Shown here one piece after another: positions 24,636 through 37,436 of a DNA stretch of 64,000 nucleotides (its first letter is position 1; every line of letters starts with the position of its first letter). The stretch covers positions 4,030,001-4,094,000 of the forward strand of contig NC_052665.1 in the NCBI RefSeq assembly GCF_016802725.1, in the 5' to 3' direction. The notes below the pieces were generated by a model. That model saw only the letters and a list, made by a program, of their open reading frames with translations, made no database searches and had not been told where the DNA came from. The position numbers and the translations under genes are program-made. This DNA is from Solenopsis invicta (lineage: Eukaryota > Arthropoda > Insecta > Hymenoptera > Formicidae).

Positions 24636-26830
24636 CCCGTCCTATATAAAACGCTTTAATTAATTCTTTGAATTTAATCGGAAGTTCTAATGATTGAAAG
24701 AGAAATTCGGTCATGTATAAGCGAAATTAAGTCAATAGCAGCAGCCGATCCAAGTATTTTCAGCCAGAGATGAGCTAAAAAAATCAATTGTAATCGGTCT
24801 TTCGGGCAATAGCCGAGCTATCGCAGTGCGGGAACAGAGAACTCGAATCGATGCGTAAACGCGGGCTTCAAAGTCGAATCAGTTTAGGTTGCCAGTCCCA
24901 TCGAATGAATCGAAATCGATATTGCGCAGCCAGATCCCGTCGAGTACTGCCGATCGGTTAGCTGAAAAGAGTCACGGACGCGGAAAAACAGTTGCAATTT
25001 ATTCAATGCCAAATCGCGGTGAGGCCGTGTTGACCCGCTCCGCCCGCTTTTAGAATTGGACTCTATCGGGCCATAACAATTATTAGCATTGCGACGCGGC
25101 GTGGAAGTGGCACAATAATATGCATAGAACATAGAGGGCTTACAGCATTTCCATTACATTAGCCCTCGCACGAATGCGCGGGCGCGCCAAACGATCCGGA
25201 AATAAAGCGGAATTGCATATTGGAAACTTGGTTGCCTGGCCCGTCGCCAGCCGAGTGCCTCCTAATTCTGTCTTTTGGAAAAATCGACACTTTTGTGCGG
25301 CAATTTCGTAAGTTTGTCAGCGCGGCTGATCAACGACCAATCTGGAGAACAAGGGCTAAAAAGTAGCACTTTGAAAAGAAGCACAGTTAGCGTCCGTGAC
25401 GGAGACTAAAAATTATGAAGAAATAGAATATCACAAAATTTTTCTATATGTAAATTCAATTCGATAAATACGTCGCGTATGGAAATACTTTTAAGCTACA
25501 AATAATTTTTAATCGCGCGAGATCCGACGGCTGCCGAGCGTCGCTGTCCACCGTTCGCGCCAGCAGCAAGAAGTCGTATTGTTTTGAAGTGTTGGCGCTT
25601 AATCAATCGCAGTTCTGCCTGCACCCAGCGGAATCGCAAGCCGCGACAACAAAACGTTGATGCGTGCAATTAGAAGGGAACCGACAAATCGCCTGCTGTA
25701 CCATTGGTTCGTCGTAAACTGGTAATTAGCCGCGTCCATTCAGTGAAAGCACTAACACGTTCCGTCACCGATTTAATTAGTCTATAACTCTTGCGCCAGG
25801 ATCGGGATTCGGGCGTGCGGCCGTTTCCCTGCGATAACATAAATTATTGTCGAACCGGCACACGTTATTCATCTGACGTCGGAATGACACGTTTTACGTT
25901 CTGTCAAACGACCTGTGTCAATTTGAGTTAACGCGGATTTAATTGAGCCCACGAATCGACATGTCGCCCGTTAACGAGCATTAAAACAATTCAGGATTGC
26001 TCCATTGAGAGGAGATTCCAATCTCTTGCAAGAAATTTTTGCGAATTTCTGCAAAATCCCGGGGAATTACGCGCGCGGTCAATTCACTCGATGAAAGAAA
26101 ATCGCGCGATTTCAGCGAAGTTTTAGCAGACACGGATATTTCTTTTGATTCGGCGTGAAGAGAAATAAATGAAATTGTATAAAGTAACGAGTAATAGACT
26201 ATTTCATGAGATGGGACATCAAAAATCTCTCGCAAGAACTTGAAAATAATTTGTCTCGAAATCGTTCTGCCAGGTACTTGCAATTACTGATCGCGTGCTA
26301 AACAATTATTTTTCGGTCTTGGATCGACGTTATTCTCATGTTTTTGAATGAATCTGACAGTTAATCGGATCGTTCCGATACCGTCGATTCCAAAACCGAT
26401 TCGACTGAAATTATGAAAATGCTCTTCAAGTATTGGCGATTTCGTGCAGATTCTCGATTACCTACGATGCTTTTCAATGAAAATCCATTTGCCGCAGGAT
26501 CAGGCTCCCTGGGCTATGTCCAGAATATTCTAATAGCGTTCGCGGCTATCAGCGCAATTGCCATAGCTGCTATTGGCAGAATCCGATTATATCATTAACA
26601 TATATCGCTGCAAGAAGGCAGAGACAATAGGCGGCGATACACTCTTAAATCGTTTATTCATTAGTTGTGTGCACATAACTGCGCATATAAATCGACAAGA
26701 CCTAATGAACGCCGCCGATCCAACAGTACGTTGATAATCGGATTGATATTGCCTATATGTGTCTCTCCTAAATGGCTTAATCTTTAAACGTATTTAACGA
26801 GGTGAAACGCCATTCGATCAATCTGTTACA

Positions 26831-26848
26831 TTTTTTTTTTTTTTTTTT
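26831..26848 (+). repeat. Poly-T run (18)
   Basis: Eighteen consecutive T followed by AATAAATTTAC. No retroposon structure was recognised next to it. Confidence 0.95.
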
Positions 26849-27557
26849 AATAAATTTACTACATGCGTCCGCGCTTTAAAACTCAAGATAGAGCACTGTA
26901 GTTGCAAAGAGCCAGAAAGATTGGATTATCAAATTAAACAACTTTTCTCGACATTTCTGAGCGTATATAGCATTAAAAATGAAATTTTGTAACAGCGATG
27001 AATATTTCCAAGCGGACAGCTTTTAAAAACCTTCAGACATGCAGATGAAAAGGAGTACTTACGCTTTATTTAGCGCAGTTTTCAAACGCGGTGTATTTCA
27101 AAGCAGGCACCGCGCGCAATCCCGATGACTCTCATCGAGAGTTCGTCGGACGAACTCGTACAAAGTATCTATACTCTCTGGCGCTGTACAATCGGATCGG
27201 GAAGCGTAATCAAACGCGGTATACTGACTTTGCCCGGCGTTTCTCTCCTCTCACGAGTCTCTCCATCAGAAACTAAAGGCGCAACAGAGCAATAGAGATA
27301 GAAATAGACAGATAGATAGAAAGACAGAGAGAGGAAGAGAAGGAAAAGAGACAGAATCTGCCATTCTGCAACGTGACGATGTTTCCTGAAGGAAAGCAAC
27401 GTGAAGCAGCCCAATAGGACAGCAATGTGCGCGCTCTCGAGCCACAATTCCGTGCGAATAGTTCGACTAATCCCTTTCTCGTCCTGCCGCACAGGACGCA
27501 CTTACGTGCTAGTCTGCGTTTCCTCTGCGTCCCCTCTCTATTTTCCTCTCGTCTCTT

Positions 27558-27581
27558 TCTCTCTCTCTCTCTCTCTCTCTC
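27558..27581 (+). repeat. (TC)n microsatellite
   Basis: Twelve TC units at the edge of a GC-rich islet. Confidence 0.95.
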
Positions 27582-30258
27582 GGCGCCTAAGTCTCTAATA
27601 GAATATCCGCGTATTCTCAAGCGGGGGCGGTTTCACATGCGCGAATCTAAACGCGCATAGATGTGGACCACGCCAGATGCACACAGGCACACGCACGCGA
27701 GCGAGCGAGCTTCGGCTTTAACAAACTTTGCCCGTAGTAGAATCCGTACGAATGCGCATCGCTCGGCCGTTGTCCTTTGTCATCGCGCGTGGGAGGACCG
27801 TGGAACTTCCTGCCTTCGACACACGGTAAATTTCGCCTCGACCAAGCGAGCCCGGCCGATTTTAGAGAACGTATGAGCCATATATGACGGTACGTTTCTC
27901 GTCACTAATACCACCGCGCGAATTAGACTTTTGTTCAGACGAGCGAGTTCTACTGTCGAGGTAGTAATACTATAGTTCTCATGTTTTTGTGTCATTCCGA
28001 ACGTTTGGTCGCAGAACGGTGTTGTTAGTATCCCCTTAATTTCATTCTCCACGTGATTCTTTTTAATGTTTCGCTTTCTATGTGCGGTATTTCTCTTATT
28101 GATTTTCTTTTATCATAAACATTTGTTGACAGAAAATTGATCAATGAGTCGAAAAAGCGTTTTGATGAATGCATCAACGTTAGATGTTTTAAGTTATTGC
28201 CTATTATTCTTCAACAGCGGAGGGATATTTTATGAGCAATTTAATAACAGAAAGTTAATTACGTAATTATCTGTAATGAAGTTAATCTGTCTTTTTAATT
28301 ACGTTAAATTCGTTGCCTTAAAGATAAATGAAGATAGGACTTTCAAACGACAGGAGGGAAAAAACTAGGGGAACGGAAAGGAGGAAAGGGATGAAATGGA
28401 GAGTTAGGAAGCCAAACATGCGGGCGACTGATTGTTCAGACAATTCCGAATCCTTCTGATCTCATTGCGGCGCGCGATAAATCCTTCATCAAGGAAGACA
28501 TTTCTTTGTACAATCTATCATTCGACTTAATGATATCATAATTTTTTTACGATTGATACTTATTAAGTGCATTATACGATCACGTGCAAATTAATCTAAT
28601 TGTCGCGATTAAAATATTAACAATACGAAAACTTTTCACGTCATTATTTTTTATTTTATTTTTTTAGTAGAAAGTATTTAATGATTAAGAAATTTCTGAA
28701 ATCATTGTCTTCAAATTTCACGCAATACCTCTGTTGTACAAGCGAGATAGATCTTCATCAATACCTACCATCGTTCCTCGAGGCATTGCAATCAACTCAT
28801 TGGAATGTGTGACCGCAAAGCGCCTCGCGATCTTTCCGAACGACTACACGTGAGATTAGAGTGGATCCAACAATAGAAAAACCAGAAAGACGATCTTGTG
28901 AATGGGAGAATGTCGCAGAGTAGCTAGAAAATCGAACGAAGGTGTCGATTCACGAATAAAATTTCGATTTTTATTTTTTCCGATCTATCTTTTTCTTTCC
29001 GAGTTCAGGATGAAGGGAAGAAAGATTTTTTTTTTTTATGAAAGAATCGTTAAAGATTCATCGTTGATATTCTACGCATTGTAAAACATATACACATACA
29101 CAATAGTATCACGAAAAGAAATGATTGAAAAGATTTGCGTTTGTTAAAATATACTAACAAATATACACAGATAATAAAAATTTATTATTTGATTCTAAAT
29201 ATTTTATATTCCTACAAAATTTGAACCTTACATGTTAGTTTAATGTTAAAACAAGGCTGTCAACTTGTACAAAGAGCGGATTGATGCCAAATTAATTTTA
29301 TTTACTCAAAAGATTCGAAAAATTTTTGAAACTTCCAGCTCAACAATCTTAATTAAATCATAATCGTTTTGATGGGTTTCACGCAACAATATCAGCGTTG
29401 CGGACCAAAACCAAATACGAAAAGTAAATATCCGGTGCCATCCGTCAATGGCCAATGCGTAATATGACGAAAGCTCGATATCAACCAATTTTTTTTGTCC
29501 CCACCCCATACGAAAATAGAAGGAAGCGTGAGAGATTACGGGGTGACGGCTGCAGCGCGGTCTGTCGAAAAGAGGATGGAGGTTTCCACGTCGGCGCTCA
29601 CGGTGCATCGTCCGATCAACCAGAAAACGTCCAAACTCACAATCGGCCCCCGTATGAAATATTTCATTCAGTAGGAACTTTTCCCCTCGGATTTCTCTGG
29701 TATACTTTCTTCATTCTTTTGGCGTCTTCGTGCTATATCGCGTTTCGAGAGAAATTGTAGGCCGGCTTCTGCATGCAAATTAAGATAGACGACGATGAAA
29801 AAGAAGAAAGTGAGAGGCGTGCATGTATAAAGGGAAGATAATAGGAGAAAAGACCAGGAGGGAATCATTAACCTGCGCTCCCTTTGGATCGACGCGGTCA
29901 ACTGGAAAATTCGAAAGCCAGTCCTTTGCCCTCGTTATCGCGCCCATGCGACCGTTTCCGTATGTACATTTTGCGCCGATAAACACACGGAAATTAAATG
30001 CCTCTCTGTCGATTTTGCCTAAATTTCCTTTACTCCGGCAAGAGCAGCGGTAAAATTAGCCAAACGAGTTGGACGAAGACGTGATTGGCATTAGTAGTCA
30101 TTAGTTCTTTACTCGTTCCTGTTTTACATTCAATCAGCATGTACAGCATCATTTTTGTTTTACATTTTCCGTTTAAATAATCAAATGCTAAGCTGTATTT
30201 TTTTAAATTATTCTAAATCATCGACAATTTATACGATTATAATTTTTAAAACATTGAT

Positions 30259-30273
30259 TATATATATATATAT
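30259..30273 (+). repeat. (TA)n microsatellite
   Basis: Seven TA units plus T in AT-rich DNA. Confidence 0.9.
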
Positions 30274-31823
30274 GCAAGCTGTTATTTCTTAGACTAAATT
30301 TGATGCAACAATTAATGCATATACCTTTATATTTTTTTTAGATAATTATAATTAAATGTAAAACACAATTAATAGGAGATTATTAACCGACGTGTAAGTT
30401 AATTAGAGATGAATCTTATTCGGTCAGAGCTCGATCTTGGTGCTTAATATTTCTTGTATGATAAATAACATCCTTTCTTATGCCATTTTATATCGAAATT
30501 ATTAATAATTGAAATAACTAACAACAAGACTGATAATATTTATTAAATAATAGTAATATTATCTATCAATATCTCTTTTATGTTTTATTCACGTGGAACA
30601 AGCCGATCCTTCGTATTTATTAAGATACGAGAGGAGCGGAAATCAATTGGGGTGGAAATTCTGTCGCGGGTAACGTCGATCCTTCTGAAGCGTAAAATCC
30701 GAAAGAATCACAGCGCGGGAAAGATCTATTTTTTTCCTTCGGTGCCGCGGGACTTTCCTGACTTTATCGTCATATTAGGCGAAAAAAGGGGGATAAAGGA
30801 GGACGGTCCGAGCAGCGCTCGGACGGGGGCTTATCTTCACCGTTCACAAAGCCTCGCTTCATCCAGCGTATGTAAACTACATAAACTACGCTCGAAGGGT
30901 GCGTCTCGAAAGGCCGGTCCAATCACCGTCGATCAACCGTCCGGCGTGGGACTTTCTCAGTAAAATTGTTGAGCCCCGTAATTCGAATATTTGCTACGTT
31001 CGACCGGATCACTTCTGCCTCGGTGATCTTGACCGTGCCCCGATGTTTGTATTGTTTATTTAAATAAACGACTGTCCGACATATGTGGTCCTTTCGCGCG
31101 ACACGCGTCCAGTTGGTCTCTCGCGATAGTAAGTCCGCCGTGTAATTCCGTTCCCCCGATATTGTCTAATGAGCAAACGCTAGGAAATCTCGCTAATATT
31201 TTGTTACATCGCACAAAGCAGTAGGTTTTCTCCACATGCCGCGTTACACACAGCATATTGTTGATAATTTTAATATAATATTTTTTCATATGTAATATAA
31301 TAATCTGATAGATTATAAAGTTTTTGCCGATAATGCATCAACGGTGCACGTAGAACGGAATATACATATCTTGCGTGGCTTGAAGGGGCGCAAATAATGC
31401 TTCTCGCATAATTCCAATCGTTCTTCGGCAACGGTACGAAGGATAAGCGCGTAGTGTAGCGCGGAAAAGAGGTCACGTCGAGTTACTTTCGCAATCGTCA
31501 TCTCGGATCAATCACGGAATACGGGTAACGTAATCGGAAAGTCCTTTATATCTCCGACGAAACTAAGTTTCAAGGCAATTTGTGTCTCTCTTTGTAAGGA
31601 GTAGGTGGAGACGACGAGAGAGAAGCGGAGGAATTGGGCCTGGCGGGGGGTCGGACTACAGTTACGACAGAAGTAGCGACTTTGCATTGCTCGAAGCTCA
31701 GTTCAGACTATTTCGCCCTAACGCGAGGACGAAGTCTCTTCCTTTTTCCTTCCTCGTGGTCCTCATCTTGGCCCTCTTTTCTAACACGTGGCTCATCCAT
31801 CCTTTTTTCCATCCTTTGCCTTA

Positions 31824-31841
31824 CCTGCCTGCCTGCCTGCC
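31824..31841 (+). repeat. (CCTG)n microsatellite
   Basis: Four CCTG units plus CC. Confidence 0.9.
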
Positions 31842-32011
31842 AAGCCTTACCCGCTCTCGTCCGCAATTCTCTCCAATTCTCTTCTCGAAACAAGTTTGTA
31901 AAACGCAATTTTCTTGTAGGTTGACAAGTCATCTAATCGCACGTTGGAGTATGCTATCTCTCTTTTCGTCTTTGCTTCTTCATCTTATGTTCTATCCACA
32001 ATCGTGGTTCT

Positions 32012-32015
<4 letters not shown>

Positions 32016-32043
<28 letters not shown>
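32016..32043 (+). repeat. (TC)n microsatellite
   Basis: Fourteen TC units downstream of a pyrimidine-rich stretch beginning near 31735. Confidence 0.95.
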
Positions 32044-32046
<3 letters not shown>

Positions 32047-33462
32047 CAAGCACGTGTCACTTTTTTTCTCTCGAGCACTAACGTTTCTTCTTTTCCGCTA
32101 CATTTATACCGACGATCATAGACGATCAGAACGACAGATGATTTAACAAGAGCTGCGTTTTTTTAGCTCCTCAAAAATATTGCAATTTTTCTGAGTACTT
32201 GCAATGTATAAACATGCACATAAAAGTATATAATGTTATGTAAGATAATTATATGTGCGGCACATTATTGCAGAGGATGCACGTGCTGATAATAGTCCAA
32301 TCAAGATGTAATCTATATAAATGGTTTAAGTCGCCCTCAGTAATTCGTGTCGATCTCGTATATTGCCGATATGAATGATTAATCGACGTTCCTTGAGGTA
32401 TTTGCGATCAAAGTTCCATGTTCCTTACTATCCGTTTCTACCTGAGCTGCGGGGCGATCACATCGATGGAAATCGATTCTCCCGAATCCGACTATAATGC
32501 CATTTTGGCCCGCATTTACGCTATCGACGGCGTCTGCACGTCACTCGACGTTGAATTATACGATTAATCTCTTACTGAAAATTAGGTTAGCAGAGTGAGA
32601 TCACAGCGGATTCTTGGATAGTTTCACAGTTAGGAAGAAGGGAAGCGCAGTTTAATAGGAGCGAATTAGGAAATTTGGAAAAGCTCAAGTTTCCTATAAT
32701 TTTTTCTTAATTAACTACGCTATAAATTTATTTATCTTGATTTGGTATAAACTTTATAAAATTTATTCATTTATAAATTTTGTTTTTTTGCGGTTATCAG
32801 ATGTGTACACAAAGTTTGTTTTATATATAATTTTTATACATCCCTTCACGCAATTTTAACAAAACGATATAATCCTATATATAAACACAAATTTTTGATA
32901 ACCGACGAGGAAAAATCCCACGATGGTAATCGAGCTTTCAAGCACAGTGAGTTGCCATTTTCAACGAGAAAGCAAATTTAAAATAGTTAAAAATAAATCT
33001 CAATAAACATAAAGAAGTTATTCCGAAAAGTTTTGATAAGGACGAATTCTGTGGCGGTGCTTGATATTGCGCGCGCAATTATAATTTCATCTAACACAAA
33101 ATTATTCTATAATCTCGTATACAAGAGGTATATTTTTTCGTTTACCGCTCTGACCTATATAAAAGTGCAGTGCAATCTATTTTATAATTTCTCGTTCCTT
33201 AAATTTTTCTCGCAATCGACAAATTACGGTATTGAATACGTTTCAGTGTGAATATCGTAAATTGGATTCTATTCGCTCCCGTTCGTCGTTAAATAATGTC
33301 GTTAAAACCTTATCAAGCACCGTGACCGATCCCTTTGGAATCGAGCTGAGCCAATTGCAAACAGGTGTAGGAAACAATGAGAGTCTCGTGTCGGTTAAAG
33401 AAGAAGAGTAAGCAGCGCGTGGCGTATAAGAAGAAGAGTAGGGAACGACGAGAGACGAAAGA

Positions 33463-33486
33463 GGGGCGGGAGAGGGAGGGAGGGGG
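33463..33486 (+). other. G-quadruplex motif, plus strand
   Basis: Five runs of three or more G separated by loops of 1, 3, 1 and 1 nt. Short loops predict a stable quadruplex. Confidence 0.75.
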
Positions 33487-36400
33487 CATTTCACCGATTA
33501 CAGGGCGAATCTACAGCAGGATCCCTTTCATGCTCTCGTTCCGCGAACGAAGTCAAGTAACAATTCCGGGATTACGGCGCTCCCGAAATGAAATTTCATT
33601 CGCGAGTCCCCGAGGAGCCGCGCGTTTCAGGGAGAGAGCGGATCTTCTCCGCCTGTACGGCCGCCTCTTCTAGCCACCGGTTGGAACCAGTCGCCTCCAG
33701 TCTCTTCCAATTTTCTCTTCGTTTCGAGAAAAGCAGCGGGAGGTGCGCCACCAGGGAGTTTACCGGAAGGATCTCGTCGTGGGACGATATTATTCCTTAT
33801 CTCCCCGTTCTCTCTCGCCCTCCTTCCCTCTCTCTCTCGTTCTCTCGCTTCTCGGACTCGCTCCCTCTCGCAGGCGGTAAACCTCTTGTAAAGGACTTTT
33901 TCGCGACACTGTCTTTAGGCTCCGCTCGCGCAACTTCATTTCTTTCCGCCGCCTTTCTCCTTCTTAAATGATTGACGCGTAATCAGCGCGAGGCGCAAAC
34001 AAATTGCAAAGATTTTGCTTGATGACACGGCACGCCTAAACTCACGATTTACCGGCCTGTCCCGCTCTAATCTCAACTGAAAATCGCAAAACGGATTTAC
34101 GAACTGTTGAGCAACAGTTTGCATCTATTGAAGCGAATGTCTCACGTAAATCTATCGGAACTGCGGAATGCAAGATGGTCTCGCGATTGCGCATGTATGA
34201 AATTGAAATGCTGACGCTCGTGAATCAATTATATCGCTCAGTAAGGACGAGCCGATCAATTACTAGAATTATTTCGATGGAGTCGGTGATCCATTTTAAG
34301 AGTAAATTCATACGTGCCAGTTTTGCGCTATCGGTACCGCTGTAGCGCGTTAACTGGAGGAAACAGAAACGAATGGGCGCCGCGCCGACAGGCGTACACT
34401 GCATGAAATAGAAACGAAGCGGAAGTTAATAGCTGCCATGGCGATTTGTTTCGGGATTATTTGGACAAATCGAGATAACTGCCGCTTGTCCTATATACAA
34501 GCGTAGTAGGCGTAGTAGCTCGTTGATTAGCATGCCACAGCACCGAGATAAGCGGCCTAGTCGTGACGATATAGTCAGCCGATCCCAGTTCTCCTATAGA
34601 ACGTTTCACACGCGATAATCTACGTTATTACCGGCAACCGTCTACGATCTTGCATAATAGTTTGAGCGCACCGTGTATCGTGTCCAACTATATCGCAACT
34701 ATTCTCAAAATCAAAGACTGACAAGTTAAGTAAAAATAATGAAACAGTACTTACAGTTTATTAATACAGAATTTGTACTTTATATAAAAAATAACGATTA
34801 AAAAATGAACAACAATAGTCAAAAATAGCTAATTACTATCAAATTGAAATTATGGCAAGATTAATCTTAATTTTAATCGCGTAAATTGTGCAGCTCGTTA
34901 ATATCGAAATTATTCGTCGATTAAAGGAAGAGACAACTCTCTTGAGTTATATCTAATTTTAAAAAGCTTAACGTTACGAAGCTTCATCGATTAATATCTA
35001 TTCTTTGGATCCGAAGAGATGACTCGCTTGCGGAAAATATACGCATGAAGTTTAGAATGTGCCTGTTGTAGGTCGGCCGATGCTTTAGCCCGGCGTGACG
35101 TAGATAGGAAGCGAACAATAATTGATCGAACCCCTTAAGCTCCAGCTATAAGCTCATGATCCTGTTATTCCGGATACGCATGGGCGCTGATAGCAATAAA
35201 CTCACCTACGTTCCACGAAATACGTATATTCTAATCAAAGATTTGGGCGCTGAAGAAGAACTGGCTGGAAAAGGATTTTATGTATTCATATCGAAGGAAA
35301 CGAAAAATTTTGTACATTTTTCGGTATTGTCCTGAAATTGAGTTTATCGTTAAAACTTAATGCAGTGGTATCACTTTTAATACGTTACATAAAATCGCAT
35401 CTTTCGTTATGATAGTTAAAAAAAAAAAATATTTCAAAATGTATCTTTTAAAGTAACATAAAATATTTATGGATTTGGAAACAACTGTGCAATTACACGG
35501 CTGTCGATTCGTCGCTCAACTAATTCGTCTCAGCGTGCATTTATGATAAAACAAATGCATATGCGCGCAGATGCGATTGTTAGATTTTTAAAATATCGCG
35601 CAGTATGTTATTGTTATTTTTTGTTATGACTCCGTCGCAATTTGAGTCGCATTATTGTTCATGACAAGTCGGAAACTGTCGATGACCGCGTGCACGTGCG
35701 ACGATAACTCGTCGCCATTTTTTCCTCTTTCCTAAAACAAGTGCAGGTGGAAAAATGGTTGCGCGAGGCGCAGGGAAAACTGAGTCTCGCGATAAATCAA
35801 CGATAAAGCGCCGAGCCAAATATAAATTTTATCTGACTGCGGTGGCGTTGTGCACATATTTGTATCCGTGCCTATGCGTGTGTGCTAGGGAAAAAAAGAT
35901 TATAAACGCGTTACTATCGTCTACTTTGAGCATCGGCCATGGTCACCACATGGTCCGGCGTTTTAGGTGGCTGGTGGGTTTTGTCGATCCGCGCGCGCAG
36001 GGAATAGATGAAAAAAGAGCGAATCGATGCGCGGCGCGATACAAAAGCATCGAATCGTCGACAGTCGCTCGACCGTGAACCGAAATAGCCATTGTTATTC
36101 ATTTAATCGCAGTAATTCGTTTCACCCGGCGATGCAGTTGCGTCCACAATAGTAATAATCGCAGGGTAACGCTATATTTGTTGATAGCGAGAAACTCGAT
36201 TCGGTTGAATGAGATAAAAATAAAATTGTATTCTTTTTTTATCTTGCCGGACGATCTGTTCCCAAGATTTATGTCAGTGATGCGAAAATGTACGAGGTGC
36301 GCGCGGCATTGTAACGTAACGTTAACGTGAACGTTCGGTTGTCGGTTCGAAGACGCGCTAAGTTTCTAGGATTCACAAATCATCGATTTATAGTTACCAA

Positions 36401-37250
36401 ACAGGATGATGAGCGAATGCCTACGGGCGTAATGGGCCCGCAGCCATAAGCGCCGGGGTGCTGACAAGATTTGCATGACAGTATCCCGTCATTACGCGGG
36501 CTCGCCCAATCAAATGTCGAGCGCACACCGTTTGCTCATCGAGTGTTTATTGCCCAAGCCCTATGTATATACGCACATAGATTTGCTTCTGCGGGGACGT
36601 ACACATTGCTTGGTTGCATTAATAATCCGTCACTCCGTGGAGCGACATGTGGACCAAGAACACGAATTAGCATTACTTAGGATGTATCAAACATCAAAAG
36701 CGGTTTCCTCGCGCGGTTCCTTGGACCTTAGCAATAGAGTTAAAAAAACAGATGCGATTATAATGTGCAATAATTTTATTATAATGTTCTATGTGTCGCA
36801 AAGAGATAAACTTTTCTTTGTACAACAATAGTTTCTCGCGTGCGACGTTAACAAGATGTATCGAGTCTTACTTATGCGTTCATGTCTCTTGAATTTAAGA
36901 ATATGTTCGAGATAACGGTTCAATAGAGAGATTATTTATCAAAGGGAACATAATACACAGGTCGAGATGGTGAGATGCTATCTCGAGAAACTCGGTACGA
37001 CAAGTTGCTTTCCAGATGAAAAGAATATTAAGTGAAAAGGTTAAAGGGTTGTCTTAGACTGATTCCACAAGTGTTCAAAATTTATTTTACAATACAATAC
37101 GCGATAGATAAAAATATAACATTTTCTTCGCGTCAGACTTTTGACACCTTCCTATTTCATAACCCGCTTCAGTAAAAATCACGTCATAAATCAAATTGCT
37201 GTAGTTAGACACGATGCAATGCTTTTTAAGCCGATTATTTCTATGAAATG

Positions 37251-37436
37251 TACATTAAAAACGAACATTCTTTATGTTCAAGTAAATATATTTATTTTCA
37301 TATAATTTCCTTAATTTGAATAAACATTAGCTTGTATAAAATAATTTATTTTTGAACTTAATAAATATTCTTTGAATTCAAGGAAATGATGTTAAAATAA
37401 ATATATTTACTTAAACATAAATTTTTTTTTAATGTA
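37251..37436. mobile_element. Foldback element, about 186 bp
   Basis: The sequence 37251-37320 is the imperfect reverse complement of about 37362-37436. Both arms share TACATTAAAAA at the outside, AAGTAAATATATTTATTTT in the middle and ATTTCCTT toward the loop. The loop is about 40 nt of AT-rich sequence. No coding capacity is present. It looks like a hairpin-type MITE; the A/T bias lowers certainty, but the length of match is well beyond simple-sequence chance. Confidence 0.55.

Larger units (their letters stand above)
24199..33462. other. Non-coding mosaic DNA
   Basis: GC-rich islets near 24720-26000, 27060-27900, 29480-30050, 30600-31060 and 31560-32110 alternate with AT-rich stretches. 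Frames up to 179 codons occur (31582-32121), but that one runs through a TC repeat and reads as a Ser/Leu/Phe low-complexity translation. No gene is supported. Confidence 0.6.

Noticed and set aside
26413..26598. 61-codon frame with a C-terminal hydrophobic segment
   Set aside because: A possible tail-anchored membrane peptide, but no promoter, splice or family support.
26831..26848. Poly-T as the tail of a minus-strand retroposon
   Set aside because: No target-site duplication, tRNA-like head or reverse-transcriptase remnant was visible around it.
31582..32121. 179-codon plus-strand open frame
   Set aside because: Runs through pyrimidine-rich DNA and a TC repeat, giving Ser/Leu/Phe low complexity.
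35127..35140. tRNA B-box-like GGTTCGATC on the minus strand
   Set aside because: Flanking bases do not form a T stem, and no A box or acceptor stem is found.
36343..36356. tRNA B-box-like GGTTCGAAGAC on the plus strand
   Set aside because: No A box or cloverleaf could be drawn from the upstream 70 bases.
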